Below, one piece after another: positions 7,273-15,245 of a stretch of DNA of 40,754 nt (position 1 is the stretch's first letter; the number at the start of each line of letters is the position of its first letter). The notes below the pieces were generated by a model. It was not told the origin of the DNA and did no database searches. It saw only the letters and a list, made by a program, of their open reading frames with translations. The DNA lies in the IMG/VR virus record IMGVR_UViG_3300028837_001857, positions 1-40,754 of that record. One strand, written 5' to 3'. Made by a program: the position numbers and the translations under genes. The stretch is from a virus.

Positions 7273-9327
7273 AAAATTAAAAAAACCTTATACAACCTTA
7301 TGCAATTATTTGAGCAGCCCATAACGATCGAACATAAATGGATACCTGCCGTCCTTCCGGACATGGACAAGTACAAGTCCAACTACACCCTGAAATTAAA
7401 GGCCGGGGAAAAGAAAATATTCCGGAAGAAAAAGCCCATGCGGTGCAGTGTGTGGGCGGAACGGCATCGGGTGGTTACGCGGTCGTCCATACGGGGGCCG
7501 TGGCGGAACAGCAACTCGCCCTATTTAGCCGGGATTATGGATGCGAGCTTTTTTGAATCGGTCGAGACCGTCATTGTTTGCGCTGCGACCCAGGTGGGGA
7601 AAACCGAAGTGGTGAATAACTGTATCGGTTACTGCATGGATCGGAGGCCCGGGTCGGTGCTCTATATATACCCTGACGAGAACACCGCCCGGACAAACTC
7701 AAAGGACCGGATCGCGGAAATGATCCAGACCAGCCCGAAACTGAGCGAATATCTCACCGGCACGGATGACGATGTCTCTTTTGACCGGATAAACCTTATT
7801 CACATGGAGATTTATACCGGCTGGGCCAGGTCAGCGGCCCGCCTGGCCAACAAACCCTTGCCCTATGTGGTTTTCGACGAGGTGGACAAATACCCGGAGA
7901 CCGCCGGCAAAAAAGAGGCCGCGCCCATGGCCCTGGGGGAAAAGCGGACCCGCACCTTTTCTTCCATGCGCAAGATCTGGAAAATCTCGACACCCACCAC
8001 CGAAGAAGGCCCGATCTGGACGGCGCTCAATACAGAAGCGTCCGTTATTTTCGACTACTGGGTCGAGTGTCCGGCCTGCGGCGGGATGCAGGTCATGGTG
8101 TTCGACGAGGATCATTTCAAGTTTCCCGAGGACGAGCGGGATCCGGAGAAGGTCATCGCTAAAAAACTTGCCTGGTACGAGTGCGATTCATGTGGCTCAA
8201 GGTGGGACGAGGGGGCCAGGGACGAGGCGGTGAGGAATGGAGAATGGAGGGGTAGGGAGAAGGGTAAAGGGCGAATATCGAATGATGAATATCGAATGAT
8301 GAATGATGAAGGGAAGGATGGGCTGGAGTTGATGGAATATTTGCAGGCCCACAGGCCTCTGAAGATCGGGTTTCACCTGCCGGCGTGGCTGTCTCATTTT
8401 GTTACGCTCTCCGAGGTTGCCGGCCGTTTTATGAAGGGGCTTAAAGATAAGACTGCGCTTAAGGATTTTATGAACTCCGACTGCGCGGAGCCCTGGAAGG
8501 TGTATGAAATAGAGCGGCAGGAAGATCAGATCCTGGCGCTGCGGGACGACCGGCCCAGGGGCGTGGTGCCGGGCGGCGGGATCGTGGCGTGTCTGACGGC
8601 TGCGGTGGATACCCAGGACGACGGGTTTTATTACGAGATCCGAGCCTGGGGCTACGGCATGGAAAAAGAGTCCTGGTGTATCAGGGAGGGGTTTGTCACC
8701 GAATTTGACGCCCTGGTCCAGGTATTATGGCAGGATCGGTACGAGGACGGCGATGGCAATCCTTACATTGTCCGCCTGGTTCTCCATGATGCCATGGGCC
8801 ATCGGACGTCCGAGGTGTACGATTTCTGCCGGATCCACAGGGGGAAGATCCTGCCCATCAAGGGCGAACAGAGGATGAACCAGCCCTTTGCCTACACTAA
8901 TCTGGAATATTATCCCGGAAAAAGCCAGAACAAACCAATTCCCGGCGGGCTCAAGCTCGTTCGCGTCAACACGAATTATTACAAAAATGATCTGTCCAAT
9001 ATTTTAGAAGTCCCGGCGGCGGATCCCGGCGCCTGGCATTATCACAGCGAAACAACCGAGGACTGGGCCCGCCAGATGACCGCCGAATATATCGACGAAA
9101 AGGGCCTGTGGCAGCTCATGGCGTCCAGGGCCAACCACGCCTGGGACGTTTCCGTGTATAACCTTTGCGCCCACGATGTCCTGGGGGTGAAGTTCTGGCC
9201 CAAAGGGGAGGGTTCAGGGTTCAAGGTTCAGGGTTCAGAGGCTGGACGCAAGGTGCGGAGCAAGGGCATTGGCCGTGAAGGGTGGATCAGAAATTATGAA
9301 AGGCCGGGGTGGCTGAAAGATAGATGA
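7267..9327 (+). CDS. Terminase large subunit (GpA family)
   Basis: DNA-packaging motor and nuclease of the lambda GpA type. The ATPase has Walker A ATQVGKTE near residues 107-114 and Walker B YVVFDEVD near 200-207, followed by a coupling segment KISTPTTEEGP. A zinc-ribbon-like pair CPAC (near 269) and CDSC (near 306) is typical of GpA. The C-terminal nuclease begins LTAAVDTQDDGFYYEI near 440, with acidic residues at the usual places. Residues near 333-352 (GRISNDEYRMMNDEG) are encoded by repeat family C. The C-terminal GSGFKVQGSE is encoded by repeat family B. The start is uncertain: GTG at 7267 lies in repeat A, and ATG at 7300 is an alternative. Confidence 0.92.
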   Translation: MAKIKKTLYNLMQLFEQPITIEHKWIPAVLPDMDKYKSNYTLKLKAGEKKIFRKKKPMRCSVWAERHRVVTRSSIRGPWRNSNSPYLAGIMDASFFESVETVIVCAATQVGKTEVVNNCIGYCMDRRPGSVLYIYPDENTARTNSKDRIAEMIQTSPKLSEYLTGTDDDVSFDRINLIHMEIYTGWARSAARLANKPLPYVVFDEVDKYPETAGKKEAAPMALGEKRTRTFSSMRKIWKISTPTTEEGPIWTALNTEASVIFDYWVECPACGGMQVMVFDEDHFKFPEDERDPEKVIAKKLAWYECDSCGSRWDEGARDEAVRNGEWRGREKGKGRISNDEYRMMNDEGKDGLELMEYLQAHRPLKIGFHLPAWLSHFVTLSEVAGRFMKGLKDKTALKDFMNSDCAEPWKVYEIERQEDQILALRDDRPRGVVPGGGIVACLTAAVDTQDDGFYYEIRAWGYGMEKESWCIREGFVTEFDALVQVLWQDRYEDGDGNPYIVRLVLHDAMGHRTSEVYDFCRIHRGKILPIKGEQRMNQPFAYTNLEYYPGKSQNKPIPGGLKLVRVNTNYYKNDLSNILEVPAADPGAWHYHSETTEDWARQMTAEYIDEKGLWQLMASRANHAWDVSVYNLCAHDVLGVKFWPKGEGSGFKVQGSEAGRKVRSKGIGREGWIRNYERPGWLKDR
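8272..8311 (+). repeat. Dispersed repeat family C, copy 3 (in-frame, coding)
   Basis: ATCGAATGATGAAT iterations are read in frame within TerL, between the zinc-ribbon region and the nuclease domain, where an insertion is likely to be tolerated. Confidence 0.75.
9211..9240 (+). repeat. Dispersed repeat family B, copy 1 (partial, coding)
   Basis: A GGTTCA-GGGTTCA-AGGTTCA series forms part of the TerL C-terminal coding sequence. Only the GGTTCA half of the element is present; the TGAACC half is missing. Confidence 0.75.
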
Positions 9328-9333
9328 ACATCG

Positions 9334-9368
9334 CCCCAGTGAAACAGAAAAAGAAAGGTTTCACGGGG
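9334..9368 (+). other. Stem-loop after terminase
   Basis: CCCC-a-GTGAAAC (9334-9345) pairs with GTTTCAC-GGGG (9358-9368) around a 12-nt A-rich loop, giving 11 pairs with one bulge. It begins 6 nt after the TerL stop. No T run follows, so it is more likely an RNA processing or stability element than an intrinsic terminator. Confidence 0.6.
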
Positions 9369-9372
9369 TAAA

Positions 9373-9403
9373 AACATCGAACGTCCAACATCGAATGGTG
9401 AAT
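9373..9403 (+). repeat. Dispersed repeat family C, copy 4
   Basis: ACATCGAACGTCCAACATCG, intergenic. It ends at the start codon of the repetitive gene at 9402. Confidence 0.75.
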
Positions 9404-9929
9404 GAAAAAAATAAAGAAAAAGAAAAGGGCTGAATATCAAGCTAAATATCGCAAGGCCAATAAAGAGAAAAAAGCTGAATATGACGCTGAATATCGTATG
9501 GCCAATAAAGAGAAAATAGTTGAACATAACGCTAAATATCGCCAGGCCAATAAAGAGAAAAAAGCTGAATATGACGCTGAATATCGCCAGGCCAATAAAG
9601 AGAAAATAGCTGAATATCGCCTGACCAATAAAGAAAAAATAGCTGAACGAAAAACTGAATATCGTATGGCCAATAAAGAGAAAATAGTTGAATATAACGC
9701 TAAATATCGCCAGGCCAATAAAGAGAAAACAGTTAAATATAACGCTGAATATAGTGCTAAAAGAGTAGAGAAAATGCCCGAAGCATATATTAAGCAGTTA
9801 TTGGGAAAACAATATAATATTTCTGTGGCAGATGTGACGATTGAAATGATTGAATTTAAAAGAGAACTTTTAACATTTAAAAGATTAGAAAGGGGGTTGA
9901 AAGATGGGATTAATAGCGCAAGAGATTAA
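9402..9929 (+). CDS. Repetitive basic protein with YRxANKEK repeats
   Basis: A 175-residue protein whose first 120 residues are seven or eight near-identical units of about 15 residues with the consensus AEYxAxYRxANKEK (one unit is shorter, 11 residues). The rest (YIKQLLGKQY ... ITIEMIEFKRELLTFKR-like) resembles the C-terminal helix seen in small phage proteins linked to HNH/endonuclease VII families. No nuclease residues are visible. The repeats predict a long, charged, possibly single alpha-helix or coiled coil. They are also tandem at DNA level (about 9430-9760). The next gene overlaps it by 26 bp. Function is unknown; binding to nucleic acid is possible from the charge. Confidence 0.65.
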   Translation: MKKIKKKKRAEYQAKYRKANKEKKAEYDAEYRMANKEKIVEHNAKYRQANKEKKAEYDAEYRQANKEKIAEYRLTNKEKIAERKTEYRMANKEKIVEYNAKYRQANKEKTVKYNAEYSAKRVEKMPEAYIKQLLGKQYNISVADVTIEMIEFKRELLTFKRLERGLKDGINSARD

Positions 9930-10290
9930 AGAGTTAAGGCGGATGGTCAGGCTGCTTGATAATGGTAAAATTACAACGGAGCAGGTTGAAATTAAACTTA
10001 AAGTTTACAAAGAGACTCACAAAAGAGCCAGCCTTGTTTTGAATGCGTATATTGCCTGTAATAGTCCGCATTTAGTCGAAAAAAGATTACATGCTTTAAA
10101 CTTATTAAGCAAAGGGGAGTACTTGCAGCTTCCGGGTGATATTGAAATGGAAATGGTGGTTTGTCCTGATCAAGGGAAAGCAATTACAAGGGCGGAGTGC
10201 CTCTCTTTTTCTGGCGATGCATCAAATATGGAAAAGTGTCAAAGTTGCGAGCATTTTAAAACAACAAGGAAACTTCTTTTGCAAGAATGA
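9904..10290 (+). CDS. Small phage protein with C-terminal cysteine cluster
   Basis: A 128-residue protein: an N-terminal helical region (IKELRRMVRLLDNGKIT), then a putative metal site with four Cys in CPDQGKAITRAEC ... CQSC followed by His. A Shine-Dalgarno-like AGGGGG lies about 9 nt before the ATG. It overlaps both neighbours (26 bp upstream, ATGA downstream), so it is translated as part of this operon. I recognise the layout from other phages as a small zinc-binding hypothetical, with no known role. Confidence 0.65.
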   Translation: MGLIAQEIKELRRMVRLLDNGKITTEQVEIKLKVYKETHKRASLVLNAYIACNSPHLVEKRLHALNLLSKGEYLQLPGDIEMEMVVCPDQGKAITRAECLSFSGDASNMEKCQSCEHFKTTRKLLLQE

Positions 10291-10523
10291 AAAACACCCC
10301 GACTAAAATCGAGTGCCTGAAAGGGGCGGAGCAGATCTGTGGGTTTGTGAAGGAAGATCCGAAGCAGATTTTGTATTTGATCGAGCATGAGGCGCTGCCG
10401 GCGTGGAAGCGGAACGGGGAGAGGACCTGGCGGGCGCTGAATGTGGATTTGTATAACTGGATGGCGTATCAGCGGAATAAATATTTGAAAAATACACCTA
10501 AGTACATTAAGGAAGGTTCATAG
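10287..10523 (+). CDS. Small helix-turn-helix protein
   Basis: A 78-residue protein reading KGAEQICGFVKEDPKQILYLIEHEALPAWKRNG ... W. This pattern matches small winged-helix (excisionase/AlpA/MerR-like) DNA-binding domains, which start with an 'a-e-i' helix and end in a wing with the Trp-containing 'P-a-w-k' segment. Its start overlaps the previous stop as ATGA. Placed after terminase and before the head module, it may be a late regulator or a second packaging-related DNA-binding protein. Confidence 0.65.
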   Translation: MKNTPTKIECLKGAEQICGFVKEDPKQILYLIEHEALPAWKRNGERTWRALNVDLYNWMAYQRNKYLKNTPKYIKEGS

Positions 10524-10583
10524 GTTCAGGGTTCAAGGTTAAAAGGTTAAATCCTTCAACCGTGAACCGTGAACCGTGAACCT
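10515..10583 (+). repeat. Dispersed repeat family B, copy 2
   Basis: GGTTCA units on the left and CCGTGAACCGTGAACC units on the right form an imperfect inverted repeat. It begins within the last codons of the previous gene. Its right 31 nt are identical to the copy at 15154-15239. Confidence 0.9.
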
Positions 10584-10599
10584 CAAAAACCCTTGTCAA

Positions 10600-10641
10600 C
10601 ATCTTTTTAACCCCTTTTTTCATCTTTTTAAGCCCTTTTTT
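10600..10641 (+). repeat. Tandem 21-nt T-rich duplication
   Basis: Two adjacent 21-nt units, CATCTTTTTAA(C/G)CCC plus six T, differ at one base. They lie between repeat B and the hairpin that precedes the head operon. Confidence 0.8.
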
Positions 10642-10662
10642 CGTCGGATAACGATTTTATAA

Positions 10663-10723
10663 AAAACCCCATGATATGGTGATTGCAAAACAAGCAACCA
10701 CTATGCATAGGGGTTTTCTTTTT
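10663..10723 (+). terminator. Hairpin with T run ahead of the head operon
   Basis: AAAACCCC (10663-10670) pairs with AGGGGTTTT (10709-10717), and imperfect pairing extends inward (ATGATATGGTGATTGC against GCAACCACTATGCAT) around loop AAAACAA. A TTTTCTTTTT tail follows and the head-gene ATG comes at once at 10724. This is a good intrinsic terminator or attenuator. The only purine-rich ribosome-binding sequence (AGGGG) lies within the 3' arm, so the fold would also hide the start site. Confidence 0.7.
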
Positions 10724-10954
10724 ATGGCATATGATTCCAGAGCAACTTTGGTTACAAGGCTTATCGCGATCCGTGCGGCAATCGACAAGGCGCGCACGGC
10801 CATTTCTTACGGCACAGCAGCCGGCAACACCCTTTCCCGCCCGACATTGGATTCACTTTTAAAAGAAGAGGCGTCCGTATTGAAACAGATCGAGCAGATC
10901 GATGCGGCCACCGGCGGTATTTGGGTCAAGGCAAAATTTAAGGCGGTGTCGTGA
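10724..10954 (+). CDS. gpW-like head-tail joining protein
   Basis: A 76-residue, mostly helical protein directly before the portal gene, the usual place of gpW-type head-completion proteins in lambda-like phages. The order is an N-terminal helix (TLVTRLIAIRAAIDKARTA), a Gly/Thr turn, then a helix (SLLKEEASVLKQIEQID) and a short basic tail. I chose ATG 10724 over an upstream in-frame start at 10676, which lies inside the hairpin. The stop overlaps the portal start. Identification rests mainly on size, fold pattern and position. Confidence 0.6.
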   Translation: MAYDSRATLVTRLIAIRAAIDKARTAISYGTAAGNTLSRPTLDSLLKEEASVLKQIEQIDAATGGIWVKAKFKAVS

Positions 10955-12492
10955 TGGAGCGGAAACCATTATATCAGGGAATGGATTTAAAGCTCAATTG
11001 GATTGACAGGGCCATTTCTTATGTCGCACCGGGCATGGGCAAGCGCAGGATGGAATCCAGAATATGGCAGGCGATGTCGAGGCAGTTCAAGGGTGCGGAG
11101 ATGGACAGGACTAATGCCAATTGGCTGTTAGGAATGGACACGGCAACCCCTGACACATGGGAACTGGAAACATTAAGGGACAGATCAAGAGACTTAAACA
11201 GAAACGATCCGGTTGCATCAGGGGCGACGGAAACCATGTCGCAGAATATTGTCGGCAGGGGTTTGCGGCTTCAGTCCAGCATGAGCGCAGCAAGCCTTGG
11301 GGTCACAGAGGACAGGGCAAAGGAGTTGCGGAAACAGGCAGAGGGTTTCTGGCAGACATGGCAGAAAACGGCAGACTCAGGCAACCGCTTGACATGGGAC
11401 GAAATACAGTTTGTCGCGTTGCGCAAGATCGTTGAGGACGGTGAAATATTGGCTTTGCCTGTCATGGCAAGTGAGCAATGGAGGCCGATAAAAAGATGTA
11501 TTGAATTAATAGAGGCGCACCGGCTCATGTCGGTCAATAGTGCAACAGGAATTGAGTTCGGCAAGAGGGGAGAGCCGAAAAGATACCATATCCGCAAGGC
11601 AAATTCCACAAAGACAAACCCCTATCCGGCATTTGACAGCAAGGGCAGGCCGCAAATATTGCATATATTTCCGACAAAGAGGCCGGGGCAGCAGAGGGGC
11701 TACCCATATTTTGCTCCTGTTATAAATTATTTCAAGGAATTATCAGATTACATTGAGGCCGAGGTTATGGCAGCAAGGGTCGCGGCATGTTTGGCTGTGT
11801 TTGTCACAAAGGAGGAGTCTTATAAAAGCGCATACAACATAACGACTCAAAGTGACGATGGAAAATCACGTTATCAGGAACTTGAACCGGGGCTTGTCGG
11901 ATACCTTGAACCGGGCGAGGCTGTTTCAGTTGTAGATCCGAAAAGGCCGGGAGGAGGATTTCAGGGATTTATTGAAACAATATTGCGGCAGATAGGCATA
12001 TCACTTGGCCTGCCCTATGAGATTTTGGTCAAGGATTTCAGCAAGACAAACTACTCGAGCGCAAGGGCAGCCTTACTGGAAGCAAGGAAAATGTTTCAGA
12101 CATGGCGCACATGGTTTGGGGCAAAATTCAATCAGCCTGTTTATGAGTTGGTTATGGAGGAGGGATTTTTACGGGGCATGTTAGACATGCCTGAGTTTTA
12201 TAAATATAAAAACGAATATTGCCGGGCAGAGTGGATCGGCGGCGGTTGGGGTTGGGTCGATCCCGTTAAGGAGGTTGAGGCAAGCAGAAAGGCGATCGAT
12301 TACGGGCTATCAACTCTTGCAGAGGAAGTGGGGGGACAGGGCAGGGACTGGGAGGAAGTCCTTGAACAAATAAAGAGAGAGCAGGACAAGGCGGCTGAGC
12401 TTGGGGTTATAATAGCCAGTTCAAGCAAGGATTCAAAGCCGGAGGCTGAGGAAAAGGAGGATGAGGAAGATGCCGAAACCAAAGAAAAATGA
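10951..12492 (+). CDS. Portal protein (lambda family)
   Basis: A 513-residue protein forming the dodecameric ring at the capsid vertex through which DNA enters. The segment RDLNRNDPVASGATETMSQN (around residues 92-111) followed by VGRGLRLQ is characteristic of lambda-type portals. The middle contains HIFPTKRPGQQRGYPYFAPV and the GLPYEILVKDFSKTNYSSAR segment, also conserved. The last 40 residues are acidic. The start is GTG 10951 or ATG 10954. Arginine is mostly AGG here, unlike the CGG-rich terminase gene, pointing to a different evolutionary source for the head module. The protease gene starts within its 3' end. Confidence 0.92.
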   Translation: MMERKPLYQGMDLKLNWIDRAISYVAPGMGKRRMESRIWQAMSRQFKGAEMDRTNANWLLGMDTATPDTWELETLRDRSRDLNRNDPVASGATETMSQNIVGRGLRLQSSMSAASLGVTEDRAKELRKQAEGFWQTWQKTADSGNRLTWDEIQFVALRKIVEDGEILALPVMASEQWRPIKRCIELIEAHRLMSVNSATGIEFGKRGEPKRYHIRKANSTKTNPYPAFDSKGRPQILHIFPTKRPGQQRGYPYFAPVINYFKELSDYIEAEVMAARVAACLAVFVTKEESYKSAYNITTQSDDGKSRYQELEPGLVGYLEPGEAVSVVDPKRPGGGFQGFIETILRQIGISLGLPYEILVKDFSKTNYSSARAALLEARKMFQTWRTWFGAKFNQPVYELVMEEGFLRGMLDMPEFYKYKNEYCRAEWIGGGWGWVDPVKEVEASRKAIDYGLSTLAEEVGGQGRDWEEVLEQIKREQDKAAELGVIIASSSKDSKPEAEEKEDEEDAETKEK

Positions 12493-13438
12493 GAGCAAAC
12501 AGGACTACCTGAAACGATGCACAGCATATGAGGTCGAGCAGGGCAGCACAGCAAAGAAAGCATATGCGAAATGTAATATAATTTGGGATGAGGAAAAAAT
12601 GAGCCTGTCAGGCTTGAGTTTAAGCAGCAGGCCGGGAATGAACCTCAACATAGCTCCCGAACTGTTGGAAAAAAAGGGCAAGGCAAAACCGGAGTTTTTT
12701 ATCACGGCCTATACCGGGGCCATTATCGATTCATGGTGGAGGCAGATCGTTCTTGATATTAAGGGAATCGAAACTAAGGAAAAGATACCTGTTCTCAGGG
12801 AGCACATGAGGGACCGGGTCGTGGGTTTCGGGGATGCATGGAAAGAAAAGCATTTTTATATATCCGGGGAATTCTCTGAAAGCACAGACGATGCAAAGGA
12901 AGTCCTTGCATTGGCGAAAGAAGGTTATCCGTGGCAGGCATCAGTCGGCGTGTGGGCTGAAGAGGTTGAGGTTTTAAAAGACGAAAAAACAAAGGCAAAG
13001 GTCAATGGTAAGGAAGTCACAGGGCCGATGGAAATATGGAGGAAATCAAAAGTCGGTGAAGTGTCTTTCGTGTCATTAGGTGCCGACGACAACACGGCAG
13101 CTATTACAATGTCAGACAAGAGGAATGATGTTCATTTGTTGCCGATGTTGCCGACAGATAAAGCATTGACCTCGGAAAATTCCAATATGATTAATTTTGG
13201 CAGCACCGAGAAAAAAACTACAAAGGAGGAACCAATGGAAATTACGAAAGAACTACTCATGTCCGATTATCCGGATTTGCTTGCAGAAATTGAGCTTGCA
13301 GCCGAGAAAAAGGGCAGAGAGGAAGGGATCGCACAGGAGAGGGTCAGGGTCGTTGAGATCCTTAATTCCGAGGGCGATTTAAAGATTATCACGACATGCA
13401 GCATATGGTGGGAATACAATATCGTTTATTGCAGGTGA
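12470..13438 (+). CDS. Prohead protease, probably with truncated scaffold tail
   Basis: Caudovirus head-maturation serine protease. The N-terminal 45 residues form a small Cys-containing domain (DYLKRCTAYEVEQG). The protease has the catalytic His in LREHM (near residue 112) and the catalytic Ser in WQASVGVW (near 157), followed by KVGEVSFVSLGADD. A scaffold-like helical region starts around MEITKELLMSDYPDLLAEIE and ends abruptly after ILNSEGD with a Cys/Trp-rich tail (TTCSIWWEYN) unlike a scaffold. It may therefore be frameshifted or deleted at its end. AAGGAGG touches ATG 12461 and lies 9 nt before ATG 12470, so I prefer 12470. Confidence 0.8.
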   Translation: MPKPKKNESKQDYLKRCTAYEVEQGSTAKKAYAKCNIIWDEEKMSLSGLSLSSRPGMNLNIAPELLEKKGKAKPEFFITAYTGAIIDSWWRQIVLDIKGIETKEKIPVLREHMRDRVVGFGDAWKEKHFYISGEFSESTDDAKEVLALAKEGYPWQASVGVWAEEVEVLKDEKTKAKVNGKEVTGPMEIWRKSKVGEVSFVSLGADDNTAAITMSDKRNDVHLLPMLPTDKALTSENSNMINFGSTEKKTTKEEPMEITKELLMSDYPDLLAEIELAAEKKGREEGIAQERVRVVEILNSEGDLKIITTCSIWWEYNIVYCR

Positions 13439-13451
13439 GGACCTTTCTGCA

Positions 13452-13787
13452 ATGCAGTATAAATTTGTGATGCAGTCAGACGACAACACCGTTATGATGC
13501 ATGACGACGGTACGGAGGTTTCAGTCGGCATCCTGCAAAATGCGCCTGTATTAGGCGAAATCGCAGTTGTTCAGATTGACGGAATCTCAAAACTTGTGAT
13601 GAACGCAGCCGTTGCCGTTAAGGTGTTGGTCAAGGCAGAATATGTCGGGGCATCCGACAACGGCAAGGGAGATGCGGCAGACACGGAGGGCGATATCGTT
13701 CGTGGTCTTTGTGTGGGTGCATCAGGGGCAGAGGACGACATCGGGGCAGTTCTAATTTGTCTCCATGAGATGAGCGTTCCGGCATAA
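13452..13787 (+). CDS. Head decoration (capsid cement) protein, N-terminus unclear
   Basis: About 111 residues, beta-rich and Gly/Ala-rich (GDIVRGLCVGASGAEDDIGAVLICLHEMS), matching DUF2190/gpD-like cement proteins that sit on the capsid between protease and major capsid genes. The annotated ATG 13452 is inside a longer open frame. Upstream codons in the same frame read AYGGNTISFIAGEDLSA, which looks like the true N-terminus but has no ATG/GTG/TTG start. That part overlaps the protease 3' end in the +1 frame. The gene probably lost its original start through a small rearrangement or an assembly error. Confidence 0.7.
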   Translation: MQYKFVMQSDDNTVMMHDDGTEVSVGILQNAPVLGEIAVVQIDGISKLVMNAAVAVKVLVKAEYVGASDNGKGDAADTEGDIVRGLCVGASGAEDDIGAVLICLHEMSVPA

Positions 13788-13827
13788 GCAAACAATGTTT
13801 AAAAAAATAAAAAGGAGGGCATAAAAT

Positions 13828-14835
13828 ATGCTACCGACACCAAAAAGTGCGCACAAAGATGCCGCACTTTCAAACATAGCAATCATGCACCGGAACCTGA
13901 ATTACATTGCTGACAGGGTATTTCCTAACGTCCCGGTCAACAAGCAGAGCGATTATTTTTATAAGTTCAAAAAGGGCGCATGGTTCAGGAACGAGGCCAA
14001 AGTCAGAGGGCCGGGAGCAAGGGCAGCCAGAGGCGGCTATCCGTTGGACAGCGATACATATATGTGCGCTGAGATGGCTTTCGGGCATCCGGTACCAATC
14101 GAACTGATCAACAATGCCGACCAGGTATTAAACCCCATGGCAACAGGCACGAGGTTTGCTACCGATAAAATCCTTTTGTCAAAGGAGGTCGCAGTTTCCA
14201 CATTATGCATGACGGCAGCCAACTGGACAACCTCGGACGACGTTGCAGCGGGATGGGTCAAGGATGCGGACGGTTCCACCAACACTTTCATTGCCGACAT
14301 TCTGGTACAGAAAGAGGTAATCCGTCAGCTGATAGGGGTTTACCCCAACGTCCTGATTATGGACGCAAAGACATTCAAGGAACAAAAACAGACCTTTGCA
14401 GTACTTGAAAGGATCAAGTACACCGGGACCTCAGGCAAGCCTGCTGATGTTTCTACCTCGACACTGGCTCAACTGTTTGAGCTGGACGAGGTGATTGTCG
14501 GGACGGCCATTTATTCCGATGCCGAGGAAGCCGATGGCGGGGATGATTTCAATGCCGTGGATCTTTGGGAAACCAACGCCACAAAAGGGGCAGCCCTGTT
14601 GTATTACAGGCCGCCTGCCGCTGCTATTGACATTCCGGCCTCCGGTTATGTTTTCAACTGGAAAGGCAATCAGACCGGGGATGCCAATATCTTAAGTTCG
14701 GATGTTTTCCGAAGTGTCCGGAGATACTGGGAGGCAGCGGAAAAGCAATGGGTTATTGAGGCTTCAGAGTGTTACGAAGCCAAGATCACCTGCAAGGATG
14801 CAGGGTGCCTGTTCTATGACACCCTGGTAACATAA
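13828..14835 (+). CDS. Major capsid protein
   Basis: A 335-residue protein with the features of lambda gpE-like/HK97-fold capsid proteins: an N-terminal region about finding (NYIADRVFPNVPVNKQSDYF), a basic loop (RGPGARAARGGYP), a long helix region near ATDKILLSKEVAV, and C-terminal ALLYYRPPAAAID and FRSVRRYWEAAEKQWVIE segments common in this family. A strong AAGGAGG lies 12 nt before the ATG. The first half uses AGG for Arg as the portal does, and the second half uses more CCG/CGG-type codons. A recombination join may lie within or near this gene. Confidence 0.88.
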   Translation: MLPTPKSAHKDAALSNIAIMHRNLNYIADRVFPNVPVNKQSDYFYKFKKGAWFRNEAKVRGPGARAARGGYPLDSDTYMCAEMAFGHPVPIELINNADQVLNPMATGTRFATDKILLSKEVAVSTLCMTAANWTTSDDVAAGWVKDADGSTNTFIADILVQKEVIRQLIGVYPNVLIMDAKTFKEQKQTFAVLERIKYTGTSGKPADVSTSTLAQLFELDEVIVGTAIYSDAEEADGGDDFNAVDLWETNATKGAALLYYRPPAAAIDIPASGYVFNWKGNQTGDANILSSDVFRSVRRYWEAAEKQWVIEASECYEAKITCKDAGCLFYDTLVT

Positions 14836-14838
14836 AAA

Positions 14839-15153
14839 ATGGCATTGAGCGATGACATATTGGCGGATCTGGGCGAACACCATTTCAATACGGATGAGTT
14901 CGCCCGGACCGTCACTTACAACGCGGCTGATATTGAAGCCGATGTGATCGGATCCGGGACGGAAGAGGATGCAACTTCCGTGTTCGATTATTTGGAGATC
15001 ATGGTTTTGAATTCCGACGTTGCCGCGGTCACCTACCGGACCGATACCCTGGTTTATGGCGGCCTGACATGGCGGTATCCGAAGGTGATAGGCTTGGATG
15101 CAAACACCATAAAGATCCGGTTTATTAGAAACCAGCGCCCAAAGGCGCGGTAA
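14839..15153 (+). CDS. Head-tail connector/stopper protein
   Basis: A 104-residue protein with an N-terminal acidic helix (DDILADLGEHHFNTDEFA) followed by a beta-rich body (VLNSDVAAVTYRTDTLVY, YPKVIGLDANTIKIRFI). This matches small head-tail joining proteins that follow the capsid gene (gpFII-like position). It begins 3 nt after the capsid stop and is followed by repeat B. Assigned by position and general pattern. Confidence 0.6.
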   Translation: MALSDDILADLGEHHFNTDEFARTVTYNAADIEADVIGSGTEEDATSVFDYLEIMVLNSDVAAVTYRTDTLVYGGLTWRYPKVIGLDANTIKIRFIRNQRPKAR

Positions 15154-15239
15154 GGTTCAGAGGTTCAACGTTCAGAGGTTCAAGGGTTAAAAAAACCTAA
15201 TCCTTCAACCGTGAACCGTGAACCGTGAACCCGGAACCT
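15154..15239 (+). repeat. Dispersed repeat family B, copy 3
   Basis: Four GGTTCA-type units, a short A-rich loop, then TCAACC and three GTGAACC units. It has the same orientation as the copy at 10515, and the two share an exact 31-nt block. Together they bracket the head module. Confidence 0.9.
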
Positions 15240-15245
15240 ATAACG

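Noticed and set aside
7267-7299. GTG 7267 as the certain TerL start
   Set aside because: The start lies in repeat A, so it is given only as one of two options (the other is ATG 7300).
9430-9760. Possible CRISPR array
   Set aside because: Tandem repeats are contiguous with no unique spacers and encode protein units in frame.
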